Assembly: GCA_013398955.1 (NCBI GenBank)
Contig: VWPU01005257.1
Location: 1 to 64,000 of the forward strand
Length of the DNA: 64,000 nucleotides
Direction of reading: 5' to 3'
Source of the DNA: Callaeas wilsoni
Lineage: Eukaryota; Chordata; Aves; Passeriformes; Callaeidae
Below, piece by piece: positions 48,624-62,800 of this stretch. The notes under the pieces were generated by a model. That model was not told the DNA's origin. It made no database searches and was given only the letters and a program-made list of their open reading frames with translations. Made by a program: the position numbers and the translations under genes. Positions within the stretch are counted from its first letter, which is position 1, and every line of letters begins with the position of its first letter.

Positions 48624-50683
48624 CTAAAGGTCAAAGACAGAAGATAAATTAACTTACACAAATGCACTGGCAATTTCTGTTTTACACAATTCATGATTTT
48701 GTGTATTTGTTGTCACACTGTTGCTATGGAAACCCCTTTTTGGCACCCTACATGTGGAGTGAATGCTTCTTGTTCTTCTCCAGCAGGCCTTGTCTGCAGC
48801 AGCTCACAGGGTTTTCTCTTCTCTTGGGGAAGAAAGAACATGGCATATATAGATCTATTTACAAAAGTTTCTTATCCCCAGTAGTGAGCTGGAAACTTCA
48901 GCTCTGCAAACGACTCACTTTGTGGCCTCAGGCAAGTATTTTCACCTTTCTGCTCTTGTTTTCCCATATGTAAAATGGGTGATAACATCAATTTAGTTTG
49001 CAGATTACAAAGATTACAAAAGGATTTCATGCTGAAGACCACAGACAGATACTCAATTTATAACTGTGCACACAAGAGGAAACAGAACTTATTGGAAGGA
49101 AATAAAAAGACAAGGAGGACTGTCAGGACCGGGTATCCAAACTCCCAAATGAAATAATTACATTGCATTCATCATTCATCCTATACCCAAGCTTCTGACT
49201 AAAGCATCCACTCCTTACCAACTACATGGTGCAAGCATGGACTATTTTTTTCCACCAAGACTACAAGGAGATCTTGACTAGTTAAAAAATGCAAGTAGGA
49301 AATAAATTCCAAAGTCAGCTGCACCCATTAGAGGGAGATGGAAAGAGGCCTTACATTCAGTTTAGATAGCTAATATCTTTCTTTACTTACAGAAAGACTT
49401 TAAATAAATCATCACACATTTTTACCTACCCTACAGAAATACATTGATGACTAAAACGGAAAGAGGATATTCAAATTGTTTTTCAACACGTCTGTTAGAT
49501 ACTTTTTTCATAGTAGACTGCATGAGGAAATTCACGTTCAGTTCTGTTCTTCCTGAGTGCTATCACCTAGTAATTTCAGATTAATATGCATTTGCCTTCC
49601 CAAGCTCTCTAACAGCCACTGGTCTTGGTGGTTCTCAAGCAGTGCCTTAAACTGCAAACAATACAAAACGTTTCTTGCTAGAGAAGCAAGGTTGGAAATA
49701 TTTAGGACATTCATTGTCTAAAAATAGACTCAAATCTGTTTAGCTTTTAATGACCACATATAACAAAATACCTTAAGCCCTTTTAGCCCTTTTAATATTT
49801 AGGTATATTAATATATGCTATTTGTGTAGTATTTTTACCACACTCTGTTAATGAGCTGCAAATATGTCTGGATACTCTTAATCCAATATCAATTATTACA
49901 GATATTTTCGTAGACCCCGATCTAGGCTGCCATGTCACTCTACAGATAGTGATTTTGAGCAGCAATTAAATTTCATAAGCTACAGTTGATGAAGTCGATA
50001 TTACCCACAGAATGGCAGTTCTCCAGGACATGCTTTGTCTTTTGATATCTGCAATGTCAACACTTTTCGTATATCAGCTTATTTTTGTGGTTGTTGAAAC
50101 GCATAGAAGAACTAGAGTTTAACTCAGGACATGAGATTTGTAATTTTGGACATTTTTTCTGCATTATTATAAATGTAACTGCCAAATTTCTGTGGTTTAA
50201 TCTACATTTTCATCCATATAATTCAGCAATATGCTTAATAACATTTTTGTCCTAAATTAAAAACACCTTTCCTTTCACAACCAGAACATCTGACTTGGAA
50301 GGTGTTGAATCACCTTCCAACAGTGTAGCTGACCCTGCTCCCCACATTCCCCAAGTGCAGAGAGCAGATCTCTCAAAAACTGCGTATCAAAGTGCACAGA
50401 TCTCCTCCAAAATCCTTACAAAGTCGTATGACCTCTCTGCCCTCTGCCCCTCTTCACACCACCAAGTGACATCAAAAGATTTACTGTACCTTTCCAACAG
50501 AAATGTGACCTGGAAAAGGCCTATCCTGCTCTTGAAATCCCGTAGTTATTAAAGCTACATGGCAAAGGTTTTAACAATTTAAGCACTAAAATAAAGCACC
50601 AGTATAAAAGTGATTTATTTTAGCATGAGTAGTTCGTGTGCAAGCAAAGGCTTGGCAGCTTATTCATCAGAAGGAATACTTAC
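48624..50683. other. ABLIM1: ABLIM1 intron with a MIR-like fragment
   Basis: An AT-rich intron. The only recognised element is the MIR-like fragment at 48889-48990. Confidence 0.6.
48889..48990 (+). mobile_element. MIR-type SINE fragment (sense orientation)
   Basis: The order TGTGGCCTCAGGCAAGTATT, then TTCACCTTTCTG, then TTTTCCCATATGTAAAATGG matches the MIR core and its downstream part. It is an ancient SINE in the opposite orientation to the one at 46895-46975. Confidence 0.75.
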
Positions 50684-50761
50684 ATAGATAGTGTGGCCTG
50701 GAGAGCCAGGTATACTGGAACCTGGTCTGGAATAAATGCTTTCTGATGATGTTCTTGTAGG
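50684..50761 (-). CDS. ABLIM1: ABLIM1 exon: Ser-rich linker (PTRTSSESIYSRPGSS)
   Basis: This is a 26-codon exon in phase 0 at both ends, opening PTRTSSESIYSRPG and closing GSPGHTIY. The acceptor follows a pyrimidine-rich TTTTTCAG and the donor is GTAAGT. The Ser/Thr-rich sequence belongs to the linker that carries many phosphorylation sites in this family. As a phase 0/0 exon it could be skipped without a frameshift. Confidence 0.95.
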
Positions 50762-53700
50762 CTGAAAAACAAAAGGGAACTTTTGAGAGCAATCTGAAGC
50801 CTTTAACGTTGGCAATTTTAAGTGAGGAAATCTGCATACATCTTGAAAATAATTGAATTTAGGAAAAAATGTCAACACAAATGCAAGCATTCTGGCAAAT
50901 TCCACAATCTTGTGAGGCAAGTGGGCTTGTTTTTGTTTTTGTTTTTTTTTTTTCTTTGGTAGGGGAAGGAGTGATGTGAGAGGGGAAGAGGTTTTCTAAA
51001 TCATACAGTGTAAAAGACTAGACTGACAAAAATAATGAACAAAATCAAGCAACATCTGCCAGAGACACTGTAGGAGCCATACAAAGAACCATCCAGGATA
51101 GTCCTGCCGGTCATTTTAGCAAAACGTTAGTTCACAAACCACTGTAGGGATCAGCAGTCCAGCAGACAAAACCGTTGTGAGCAGCACAGCACGCACGTTA
51201 TCTCTTTCCAGGTGTTCAATCCCTGGATTTCCAGTAGGAATGAAATCATCAGAACTGAATTCAGCCTTCCTAAGTAGAAGGACCTGAAATCCTTTGCTTG
51301 GAGCTGTTCCCTACATCTGCAGCACAACCAAGATGCAGCAGGGAAGTCAAATGTCGGTTGAAACGTCACGATTTCCCATACTGCAAAAGTCATGATGTTT
51401 GATGACAATGCCCTGCAAACTGAAACTCATGAGAACACTCTCATCCCTACAGAGCCAGTGCTGCTACATTTAGTAGATTTTCCAACACTTTGTCAGGACT
51501 AAACAGACACTGATGCCCTGGGGGAAGTCCTGTGAGAGGAGACAAAATAACTCATAACCAGGATGTGGGATCCTGAAAACCTGATGCATTTGAAAAGTAT
51601 TCTGTTTGATCAAAAGTCACCCTGGTTCTTGTGACAATTACTCCTAAACTTGGCACGCAGCAGACGCACAAAGGTAGTCAACCATATCCCAATTGCAACT
51701 GAGAAACCATGAACAATTTTTGCTCCCTAATTGACTGCAAAGAACCAAATCCCATGACAAAGCCTCGTGTCAGCAGATGACTCTGATGACACCAGTGCAG
51801 TGGGATACTTCAAAGTCACTTAAATCCTGGTCAACAGTCCTTACCTCATCAGCTTGTGACGTTAGGCCCCCTGGACTAAGGGACCTTCAGGCACACCTGA
51901 AGAGAAACAAGGCTTGACAGCCTGGCTCACTACTTCTTAGGAAATAGTGGAGTGAACACGAAAAGGCTACTGGACCTATCTTATCTCTCAGCACACATTT
52001 CCTGAAAGAACCCTTCAACTGACCCCAGAGACTTTCTACTTTGAATTTCAAAGCCAGAGAAGCTATTGGAACCATCTGTATATAAAATGCTGAAGACTAG
52101 TCATGGATCATACAGCAGGCTTTCTCTGACTTCACTTTTGAAAATGAAGTCACCACGTTCAGGGAGGGTTAGAGAAACAAACGGCTTTGAATGTGTTCCA
52201 CCAAAAACCGTAAGATTCGGATCAAACTGAGAGCAGATGTAGCTGAGGACCGACACAGTCACAAATACTCTCCAGAGCATGTCTGAGAACACTTTATCAG
52301 CTGGACCTTTACATGTTTCTTTTCTTTTCTCTCTGTAGCTGCAAATTCCTACATCTCAAAAGGGAACAGAAATTTCTCATCTGCCCTTAAGCTCCTCCCA
52401 AACCAAAAACCCCAACAACAAGCACTTGTTTCATGGAAATGTTACAAGAACTGAGCTGGAAAATCTGGCTGCTATTGAGAAAAACTTTATTCTCCCTTCC
52501 ATTCTTCCATTTCACTCTGTTTGAGTGGAGACACATGTCACATGTTGCTGCAGTTACTATGGAAAACAATTGTTTTCATTACAACATAGGGAACAGTATT
52601 AAGTACTTGAGGTACTGTTAGGGGTGTCTCTGTTACCTTTGGCTTTTGGCAGACATACTTTGAGAGTTTTGTCTGCGCAATTCTCCCTGTTGTAGGAAAA
52701 CAAGTGTTCGAGGCAGTTATGGCTTATTCCCACTTGGCAGGCCCTTTGGATCTTTTATAATTGTCTCAGAAAACAAGAAATCCTCAGTCCTCACTCCAGA
52801 TCCTTAGTCTCATCTCTTAGTGTCACTGCTAAAAATCTTTTCATTTAAGGAAAACTCACTTGCATTTATCACTTCAGTGAATTTATTAAATAGACAACTT
52901 AAGAAGATATTTCCAGCCATATCCTGATAATATGATAATTCTTAGGTGCTCTTAACCCTGGAGTACGGGAGGAGTTGTCAGATGGACTGGCAAGTTGTAG
53001 CACCTGTTCTTCATTTCCTCATTGTGTTTCTGTTCCAAGTTCCTCTTTACCATCCCATTAACAAGGCCACGAGCCAGATATGACACCCTTTAAACCAGTT
53101 TTCTATTTTCTGTAATTCTTTCTGTGTACATCAGTTTTACCTTCTGCCTATTGCAAAGCTCCCCACTGCCTGGGCAGGACGCCCTGCTGCCAGCCACGGT
53201 GTGAGCACACACTGCTCCTTTGCTGAGGAGCTGAATCCAAGCAGACCTGGAACTCTGAGGCTCCTCTAGCAGCTCCCAGTCCTGTACCTCGCTTATGTTT
53301 AAACATACCCTTGAAGACAGTGCATGAAAAAGGACTCGTACATCTATGCTCACCCTTCCTGCCTCACTTTGCCCTGTTTCTTATTTTGAGTTACACAGGC
53401 TGTTTCCATCACAGATGGTTCTTTCCTACTCTGCTTCTTCCCATATGGTCTGGAATCCTTCACAGCTTTGCACTTTCCCCTAAAGACAATTGCATTGCAC
53501 TTAAAAACATTTATGCTGCCTGCTTTAATAAACCTACACCAAAGATTCCTTGATATAAGCTGTTCCTCTGGCACACTTTTAGTTGCTATGGTTGGCTCCT
53601 CTCCTAAGAGACCCATAATAGCTCCCGTTTGAAAATCTGATCACCTTTGGTATGGCTTTTATTAGATTGAATGCTACACTTTCATCCCTGACCCTGTGTA

Positions 53701-56700
53701 ACACCACTGGGACTCTGGATTTTAAACAGGTGGCAAGAGACACACTGGAGGTCAAGTTCTCTACTGATGTAACTGCACTGGGGTGTAAATTCCATCTTAG
53801 AGGGGACCTGATCAGAGCACAGCTAAAACAGGAACAGGGCTGGCCCTGATGCAACCTTTAACATTGGAGATGTGGAGATAACATGAGTGCATCTCTTTCA
53901 CACGAGATTCAAAGAAAACAGGTGAAGAAAGAGGACACAATTTTTAATATGAATGCAGTAATTTACAGGTATTTACTTCCATCACAATAGTCCTGTGACA
54001 CTTGTTCTACACTCTCAGCAACAAACCAAGTTAAGCTGCCTTACTTCTTCTACAAACAGACCTGAAACATTTTTTACGTGATTGTTCTTTTCCTTGAAGG
54101 ATTCAAACACAGCTTTTTATAAAGCCACCTTTGTGTAGAGAAATTTAAAGGAAATTTCTATGAAGAACTAATCTTTTTTTTTTCTTTTCTGGTGGAACAT
54201 GGCTTCTCCACATTTTCTGACAGTAGAAGAGTCATCGCTTTTTTCCTTTCCTCTTCCACGCAAATGGATGTAACAGTAGTAAATATATCAGTATAGGATG
54301 TCTGTACCAAATACAGAAAGTCTATGAAGTATATGAAAAAAAATCAATAGAAATTCAGTCAAGAAAAATTCATGCATGTCATTAATGAGCCAAAGGAAAA
54401 AACAGATCACAAAGCATCTAAAGTATTTGCAAGACTTCTCAGTATTTCCCACTTTATCACACACTTCTTACTTTTATGGTTTTGTTCTTCATTCCATGCA
54501 TTTGCCTTCAACACAAAAGTTTTTTACCAGTTTCATTTGCAGATTGATAGAGGTAATACCAACTGTCATGCTCATCCTCTTAGGTTCACCGTGAATTGAG
54601 TGCTCAATTATCATATCACCCATGCAGATGCCCCAAACTGATTAACTTGATATTTTAATATTAGACTACAAAGCTTAAAATGTTCATCTGCATTTACCCT
54701 TGTTTGTCATGTCATCATGCATGGTACATCATCTGAATAAATAACTTCTTTTAAAAAAAAAAAAAAATCCCCGCCAAAGCCATTCACATCATCCAGGTGC
54801 TGCTACAATGTGGTGGCTCTGGCATTCTCAAGTACAGATGTTCAGCATCATGCTCTGTAAAAACTTACAGGTGCAGGCAACCAGATCAAAACTGATCCCA
54901 AGAACATCTGGCCAAATGGATGCACTATCGTTTTACAAAGGCATCGTCACCATTTACAGTACCTGCCTTAATTTTTTGATAGAGTTCATTATGCAAGGCG
55001 GTGATAATAGCTGCAGAAGAATGAATATGTTTTCACTTAGTAACATTTAACATTACAGCTTAAGCAAATTCTCTAAACCTCAGAAGCTACTTTAAGTGAA
55101 GCATATTTTTAAATAAACTAATAGAAGATTAGGATGGAATTTCTTCCACCGGGCAGACTTTGCAACAGAAAGGGATTTGACTTTCTCAGTAAAACACTTT
55201 TTGCACTGACTACCTGCTCTATCAATTGCAAGGTTTTACAGTTATTAGGATTTGGAACCAGGGTTCATAAAATATGGATTTCCTATGGATTTCTGTAATT
55301 TTCAATGGCTGTACAAGACCAACAAAGCCCCTCAATGTCAGCATTCATGTGCCTCTCTGCTGGTTTAACTGTACCTCTCTCCTTACAAGAGTGTTTCCTT
55401 CAAATGCATGCATTCCTTATTTCTCTCCACTAAATATGTATCAAGACAAAACCAGTGAACAGGTTTAGTTCAAGCTCACACACACACAGATATTAATAGG
55501 TTACAACTATTTTTTCTTTCCTTTCTGGACACAATGGCCAGAAGGGAGAATGAATTTTCAGCATATAATCACTGAAGGTATGTTGGTACCAAACAAACTT
55601 CTACAATACTACTCATGCAAACTTAGCTTTCATCAAGAGTAAGTTAAGTGGGAAGAACAAGAAAATAAAGTGGGAAGTCCAGAACACACTGAATTCAACA
55701 CCAGCTTTCAGAGAATTCAGAGGATTCCACCCTACCATTTTCAAACTACAATTTTCATGTAGATTCAAGCCTTTGGCCCACTTTTACAGCAACAGCAATG
55801 ACAGTACCTTTGTGTCTACTCTGTAGAAAAAGCCAAAATCTGCCTTGAGTTACATTTTGTAAAATCACCATGTAAATCTAAACAGAATTTAATACTGACC
55901 AGATTTACACAAGAGGATATTCATCTGACCCTAAGCTGTTTGTATCCTACACAGTCTACAAAGCAAGAAAGAGAACATACCTTTATTTTAACGTGGGCTG
56001 CTCCTATTTTTCCTTGCATATTTTTCTAATACATTGAATAAGATTTGGGTTTTTAATCCTAAGGCTTCTGGATTTCAACACTGGAAACTCAGACTCACGC
56101 ATGCTAAGCTGAATGCAAAAAGTCACTACACTAGCTTAAAAGATGAGCGAAATGGTCCCATAGTTTGCTGTTCTCAGACTCCAACATTTTATTCCATAAA
56201 GCCTAGGAGTGAAGAGACACTGCTCTCCTTAGGAGCACTAATTACACATCTTTTTGCTGCATTTTTTTGACACACAGATCTGTAGCTGACAGAGAGAGAG
56301 GTGTTCAGTAGTAGTTAAGTAACTAAACCACTGTGCAGGACAAAGGGTAGAGGGCTTGCATTAACCCCCAGTGAATCACAGCACTGGATTCCACCGTCCA
56401 ACCCCGTCCTGCAGGCTGGATCTCACACAGACACCCTGCCCTGGCCGACATACGACTGCATCTACTCTGCCACGAGAGACGTGAAGGCTGCACAAACCAA
56501 CACCAAGGAAATCCAGTGGCATGGACTCTCAGCCTGTCTCCTGCTGCCAGCCTGTACCGGGTCCACACCAGTGCGCTCTGACTTCATCACCAGGTGAGAA
56601 CTACCTCAGGTGCACCTGCATCAGCACAGCCACACGTCCCACAGCAGACACAACCAACAAATAAACACTGCCCTGAAGGAGAAGAGCTGGAACTGCGTGG

Positions 56701-59700
56701 TGTTTGTAGGTGCAAAGCAAACTCGGTAGAATCTGAAAGTAGAAAGCTACTCCAGAGTCAAGAGGACAGAGAGGACCTTGCAACTCTCATGTGGATGTGC
56801 ACCAGATTAGAGAGGCAAATGCTGTCAGGCAGCATGTAGAATATATCCAAACTTGGGATTTTGTAAGCATTTTCTCAACTGAAGTATTCATGAGTAGTTT
56901 GTCAAGATATATATAAAAAGGAAGTGACCTAACTGATGGCTTTTTTTTTTCTAAAAGCGTAAGTCATTGTTCATGGAAAACTATTTCTTTTTAACCATTG
57001 CTTTAAAGTCAGACATTTTTCACCATTTTCATTTGCTTCATATTTGCACTCTAATTTTTTGTTTCAGAAGGAAAACTTTCTGGAATACTGGAAGACCAAT
57101 ACTACAGCCCCCAAAAGCTCATCTGAATCTAAAATAAAAAAGTTAATTTTAAGCATTTCATTAAACAAAATAAAAAATGTGAGAATTAACAAGCAACACT
57201 GAAACAAGTGATGCAAAATACAGCGTCAGTGCCCATGGTGGCAAGTGATAGCAGGAAAGCTGTGTGGCAGGAGTAGTAGCAAGCGCAGCAAATGACAGTA
57301 ATGAAGAATCTTCTCAGTAAAGAAGATCATTATCAACACTATGAAAACACAACAGCAAACCTCTGCAGAGCGTGGCCTGCGCAGAACCAGACTCTTTGGA
57401 TAAAAGAACTCAGATGAGGAATGCTGTCATGAAACACAAAAGGGAAAAATGAGTGAAAAGGAAAGCAGTTTCCCCAGTTCAGTGGTTAAGCTCTTTTTTC
57501 AATCAAGTTATTATCATCTACTTGTGTAATAATATCTGTTACTTACTGACCGCTGCAGAATCATGAACAGCCAGGGAGTTGTAAAGAAACATCTAAACAA
57601 TATATATTTTTGTAACAGGCATATGGTTGCTTTGTTTTCTGCTCGTTTTGTCTTTGTAAACTTCCACAAATATCCGTGGGGAAAAGATCTAAAGCAACCA
57701 TTGCTTCTGTGAACTCCCTCTCAGATCTTGACCAGCTCGAATGCTGATTAGTTTTTATCACAATTCAGTTACTGAGAGAAAACAGAACCTGCTGAAAACT
57801 TCTGAAGTGACTTCAGTTATAAAACGGGTTTTGTTTTGTTTTGTTGTATAGGGAAAGGAAACCCAGCAAGCAAATAGGCAACGGCACTGGCTTTTTGCAG
57901 AACCACCAGAAAATCTACTCCTGATCCTGAATAAAGAACTGAAATTCAGTCAAAGTACAGATCCCAATTTAGTGCTGACACACTGAAATAGCACATGGTT
58001 CCCCCAGTTTTGTTTGTTTCTGTACCTACCTGTTTGCTACTGCCTTCGTTTGGGTCAACAGGATGCAGCACGTGTCAAAGCCATCAAAGTGAACTCCAGC
58101 TGATTTTGGAATAAGGTGTCTGACTTTGCACCAGAGCAGACAGAGACTATCTATGATTTACCATAGAAGCTAAAAATGGTGCTTCTGTCAGCCAGCTTCA
58201 GTATGGTGCATTTATCAGTGCCTTTTAAAGACATATTAAACCTCTGCATGGAAGGTCTCCTGCAGGAGCATGGTGCTGCTGGACAGCTGTGCTGTGATGT
58301 TGCTCACATGCTCCCTCAACATGCCTTCTTGAGCTTCACTTCTTCCTGCAAGAACCCACTGAGGCAAAGCCTTGCAGGTGAGCGAATCCATTTCCTTTGC
58401 TTACTTCAATTAGAATTAGCTGAGGGAGGAGAATAGTGACAAAAAGGCAAATACTTGAGAGGACTACAGCCATTTCCATGGGGAATGGAAATAAGCTAAC
58501 TGATTTATAAGGTCAGCTGGAGAAGGCTAATAAGGGCCACAGTGTAGTCAGGAGTGCTTTGATAAAACTCCTGGGTCCAGCTGAAAGGCAGGTATTGTAC
58601 TGCAACAAGTACTAGAAGGCACAAGCATTCTGACACTTAAGCATGGCCAAAATAATGTCTTACATTCAAATTGTTAAATGAGGAAGAAAATCCAGTCTGG
58701 CATAATTTTCCATTTCCTTACAAAAAGTCAGGACAGAATAATGTGTGAATGCTGGATGGTACCTGCACTGAGGTTGGGCCATCCTAGATCACATGCCCAT
58801 CTAGGGCCAGTTATGTTTTTTCCCACACTAACATGAACTCTGCTCAACAGGAATTCATCTGCACATTACCTATGACCATAATAAATTCTCTGTGGGGGAT
58901 GTTTTACAGACCAGTGTACTGGAATAAATGCTAAAGGATGTGGCTTCCTGTGAATGAGACCCACATAGAATACAACCCACAGGACGTCATAGGTATCTTC
59001 CTACCAGTACCTCTTAGTTTCCTTATCTGAAAGACAATTCATCCATATGCAGTCTCTAATATTCATATCCTGGCAAATTAGCAAAATTCAAGGGACCAAC
59101 TGAGAAATCAAAAAGAGAAAATTGTCCAGAGGATGAATCAGTGAATAAGGGCTTAGAACTGCCTGGTTCATGCAAAAAGCCAGGCTCCAGCATTTATCAG
59201 TGCAGCATTATTGTCACCGAGGATTTGACCTAGAAAGTTTGTCTGAATATGCTGATGTGACTCCAAGGGTAACTGTGGCTCTTTTTGGCATTCAAATCAG
59301 GATCATTTTAGGTTGAGACTTACTTGGATGGCAAAGAAAGAAGAGTTCATCTTGTCTAAATGCTGCATATAACCACGCAGAACAGGGGATAACTATAGAG
59401 CAATTACACAGATGTGCAAAACCACTAAAATATATGATAGCATTTGCCCTGTTCATATCTTCTCCTTAAGAGTCTCTCTCACAACAACTGAGATATGAAA
59501 TGAAGTGTCTTAGATACTTGGCCACGTCTGTATGTCAGTAAATGACACTATCTTTAAGGCAGTGCACTGAGACAGGTATGTGAAGGTGGTAAGCCTAAAA
59601 ATCAGAGCAATACCTCTGAAGTGCCTCCACTGTATATTCTGCCAGAGTTGTGACAGCTATGTGAAAAAAACATGGAAAAAGTCACTCTTTTAAAAACAAC

Positions 59701-59759
59701 ATTCAATTACTGTGTGTGCAAAATGTATGGTGTGTCATTGAGCCATGAATTCAGCTTAC
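50762..59759. other. ABLIM1: Large ABLIM1 intron, no confirmed exon
   Basis: A 9-kb intron between the end of LIM4 and the PTRTSSES exon. Mammalian ABLIM1 has an optional exon in this position; I looked for its SSSDFFY-type sequence on the minus strand and did not find it. A candidate 39-nt phase-0 segment at 59324-59362 has splice sites but no protein support. A run of T lies at about 50931-50954, and GTTTT repeats at 57825-57845. Confidence 0.55.
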
Positions 59760-59818
59760 CCGGAGCTTCTCTTCAGTCTTAGTGGATTGCTTACAGTCGG
59801 GATGCCAGACAGTGGAAC
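59760..59818 (-). CDS. ABLIM1: ABLIM1 exon: end of LIM domain 4
   Basis: The exon reads STVWHPDCKQSTKTEEKLR after a split Gly codon (starts phase 1, ends phase 0). WHPDC supplies the last zinc-ligating residues of LIM domain 4. The Lys/Glu-rich tail opens the linker. The acceptor is CTCAG and the donor GTAAGC. The previous exon, expected to end in the sequence before GSTVW, was not found between here and the window edge, so it should lie beyond 64000. Confidence 0.95.
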
Positions 59819-62800
59819 CTGAGGGAGGAAAAACACAGCTTTACTCAGAGCAAAGCAGATGACTTCTGCTCATGACAAGTCAGTTATTAAAGAGAATCTC
59901 TTCATTGCATCAGATGCTGAATCTGCATGAATTATGAAAGCAATTCACATTAGAGTCTAGCTCATGGGAAATAAAAGGGAATCAAAAAATTCAAATCCTT
60001 GGCGTATCTACAGCAGCTTTGTCCTGAGGCTGCCAAAGCACTTTGCACACATTCTTAATTAAAACTCAAGGAGCCTCAAGCAGCAACAGAGTGAGTGAGC
60101 ACCAGCTGGAGGAACTAAGAGAGGGTTCCTCTGGCAGGATGGAGGGTAGGAGCAAAGGAACTGGGCTATGGTTACCTGATCTGTTCTCCCCTTACGTACT
60201 GCCCTGCACATAAAAAGGAAGTTCTGATTATAAGTCCATTGAGCTATAGGTGTCATACTCAGTTACTGTAAAGTATCACTCAGATCACATCTTCCCTCAT
60301 GCAAAATGCAAAAGGAAAAGCAAAAGTAAAAAATTCACAATGCAAGAGCCAGGGCTGTGTGTGACCCACTGGCAGCAGGTGAGAGGCCAGGATGACAGGT
60401 GGTGCAAAGCAGCACGAGAGAGCCTCTCCCTGGATCCCAGCACACTGTACCTGCCATTGGCACACACAGCACTTCTACCCCATGCTCGGATGTGTGGCAC
60501 TGGTGCTTCCACATGGCATATTCCAGCTATACATCCTGCTAAAAAAGTCAAGTCCTCTGCTGTTTGTTTCTCAAAATATGAGATTCTTTCTTATGCTGTA
60601 AAGTAGAATATCCTGCTGTCCTCGAGGACCGAGAAATGTCAGGGGCAAGGAGCATTTCCATCCCATTTCAGTTGTCCTTTGGAACAGAGTGTAAACTGTG
60701 GTCACTGCTGGAAAGCTGCTGGCAGATACTGGCCAAGATGAAACAGAGCAAAAACTAACACTGATTTTTAACACGGACTGCAGCTGCAGTCAAATTCATC
60801 CTTCGTTCCAGCCACCACAAAGCCAACCCAGAGCCCTGACTATCTGCAGGGGGGAACATCGCCTCTTCACTCTGTCCGCAAAGAAACTAAACAGAGCCAG
60901 ATCCAGGTCTCCTGCTGGTGACTATTAGCTCAAAAGCAGCCAGAGGAAACCCCACCCTCAGAGGACAGGAGAAGGATGGGTCAGGGCCCTTGGAAACTTT
61001 CTTCTAGCAAGCCCTTACATGGCTTGGTACAGAAGTAAAGACCAGCAGGAATCATTTCACTTCCCAGCAGTACCCAGCATAGTCATCATCAGGAGACAGG
61101 AGAGGAAGCTGTGACTCTTGATCAAGGGTCTGAGATGTTTGGCTGTGAGTCTAAGCCGAGGAAGAAGAAACTGTGAGTTTGGCAGAGGGAAACCATCAGA
61201 CGACAGGGAGAAGTGCACCAACAGCCTTCTCTGTAAACAAACAGCAGCCTCAGAGCCAGGACCCCACAGAGCCTGCGAGGTCAGGAGGGAGCCGTGCCCT
61301 GTCCATGCAGGAGGAAGAGAGTTCATGTTGTAAGGCTATAAGTTCATGTTAAAAGAAGTGATCTGAGTAATACTTCTCTGAATATGACATCTATTGCTCA
61401 GGGATGAACTAAGACTCAGAAGATTTTAGTTCAAGTCTCAAATCAAGCTGTGAGCTTCCTTCCCGTGTGGCCCTGAGAAAAATGATCCCTATTCCTCTGT
61501 ACCTCACTGTTAGATTAATGCCAGGAGTGATGATCTTAGGGGTCTTTCCAACCTTAACAATTCTGTGATTCTTTTCTATTACACTTTCTCTACCAACTAG
61601 GAGAAAGCTGTCACTGCATTTTGAGCAGTGTTTATCACAAACTGGCACAATTTAGGGACACCCTGTGAGAACGCTGAAAGTGAACAAAAAATGCAGGAAC
61701 CTGGATGTCATTTTCATGGTGAAACTTAGCTAAGGGTTGTGGGTTTTCTTTCACAAAATGATAAGAGATTTGAAAAATGTGACATTTAAAAATCCAAATC
61801 AAACAGAGCAGGCTTAAGAAGTTAAACGTAAATGTTTTTTGTGATCTTGAACTCTGAGCCACCTATATTTTGTAGATACTATTCATCCAAACATGCCAAT
61901 CTATTTTGAAATGCTTGCAAAGGTGCAAATTCCCAAGCTGCATCACTCCTCTCTTTTACTACCAGAAACAGTTCAGCAAATTGTGATTATTCCCATTCTT
62001 AACATATGATTGTTTGCTCACTTGGCAAGCACCAACTAGCATCCTCATTTATTCAGCTTTATACTTTGCACATACCATTATTTCAACATGAGCATCCCTC
62101 TAAATACGGGGCAATTCTAGCTCAGCAACAGCCTTGTGAGGCAGCCCATATAATGATAAATTACCAGGAAGTCATTGGGAAGGAGAGAGTTTCTGGTGCT
62201 GCCTCTTTTTCATTTTCACTTGTTGGAGCAGTGCCAAGCCAGAGTGCTTCTGCTAGCGCTATTCCAACCATCCTCAACATAGAAAGCCCCAAGACAGACA
62301 GCTTGTTTGTCCATGTTCTCCTTCTGCAGGTTTCCCACACATTTCTAATACAAGTTTCTACCACCAGCCTGCCAGGCTTCTCTATTATACAAAGCAATGC
62401 CAAGAGAGTGCTTTCATATCCTAGGGAGAGGACAATGAGAAGTGAGATGGAAGCCGCCTATTTTCGCGTATTTTATCAACAATGTGATTTTTGTTCTAGC
62501 TTTATTGTTGTGGTGTTGTACTTTTATTTCGGAGAAATGCTTGGAATGCTGTTATTCTGCACCCTAGGGTCAGTGATTTGGATGGAGTCAGGACATGCAT
62601 CTCAGCCGAGAGCTTTGCACAGGAAAGGCTTTTAGGTCCTCACACTTACAAGCACGCTGAATTCAGCAAGGAAAGCTTGGCAGGACAGTCTGGAGCACAC
62701 TCAGCAATTACATTATTTAGTCAGAAAACATCTTGTGAACTATAAGGCAATGCAATTTGAGGTGCTCCTCCCCTGAGACAGACTGAGCACAAGGAACATT

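Larger units (their letters stand above)
13275..59818 (-). other. ABLIM1: ABLIM1 gene, 3' part (exons, introns and 3' UTR)
   Basis: ABLIM1 is a cytoskeletal scaffold with four N-terminal LIM zinc-binding domains, a Ser/Pro-rich linker and a C-terminal villin headpiece that binds F-actin. Seventeen coding exons on the minus strand match the vertebrate ABLIM1 protein in order, each bounded by splice sites. Exon lengths are 59, 78, 156, 36, 130, 120, 105, 48, 141, 92, 97, 62, 61, 8, 75, 81 and 114 nt. They total 1463 nt, which is a two-base split codon plus 486 codons and a stop, so the frame closes with no internal stop. The gene is cut by the right edge: the start codon, LIM1-3 and the first half of LIM4 are not in the window. 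Residues specific to ABLIM1 (for example the DQG.NIYRKPPIYKQH block) favour it over ABLIM2 and ABLIM3. Exon order and similarity are read from the sequence; which exons are used together in each tissue is inferred. Confidence 0.97.

Noticed and set aside
58028..58060. A donor-like GTAGGT after an open stretch (HPVDPNEGSSKQ) on the minus strand
   Set aside because: An in-frame stop lies just upstream and there is no acceptor in between; no similarity to ABLIM1.
62006..62635. A 209-codon open frame on the plus strand, the longest in the window
   Set aside because: No recognisable domain or similarity, it lies inside an ABLIM1 intron on the opposite strand, and no promoter or splice context supports it. 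It is long for a chance frame, so a database search would settle it.
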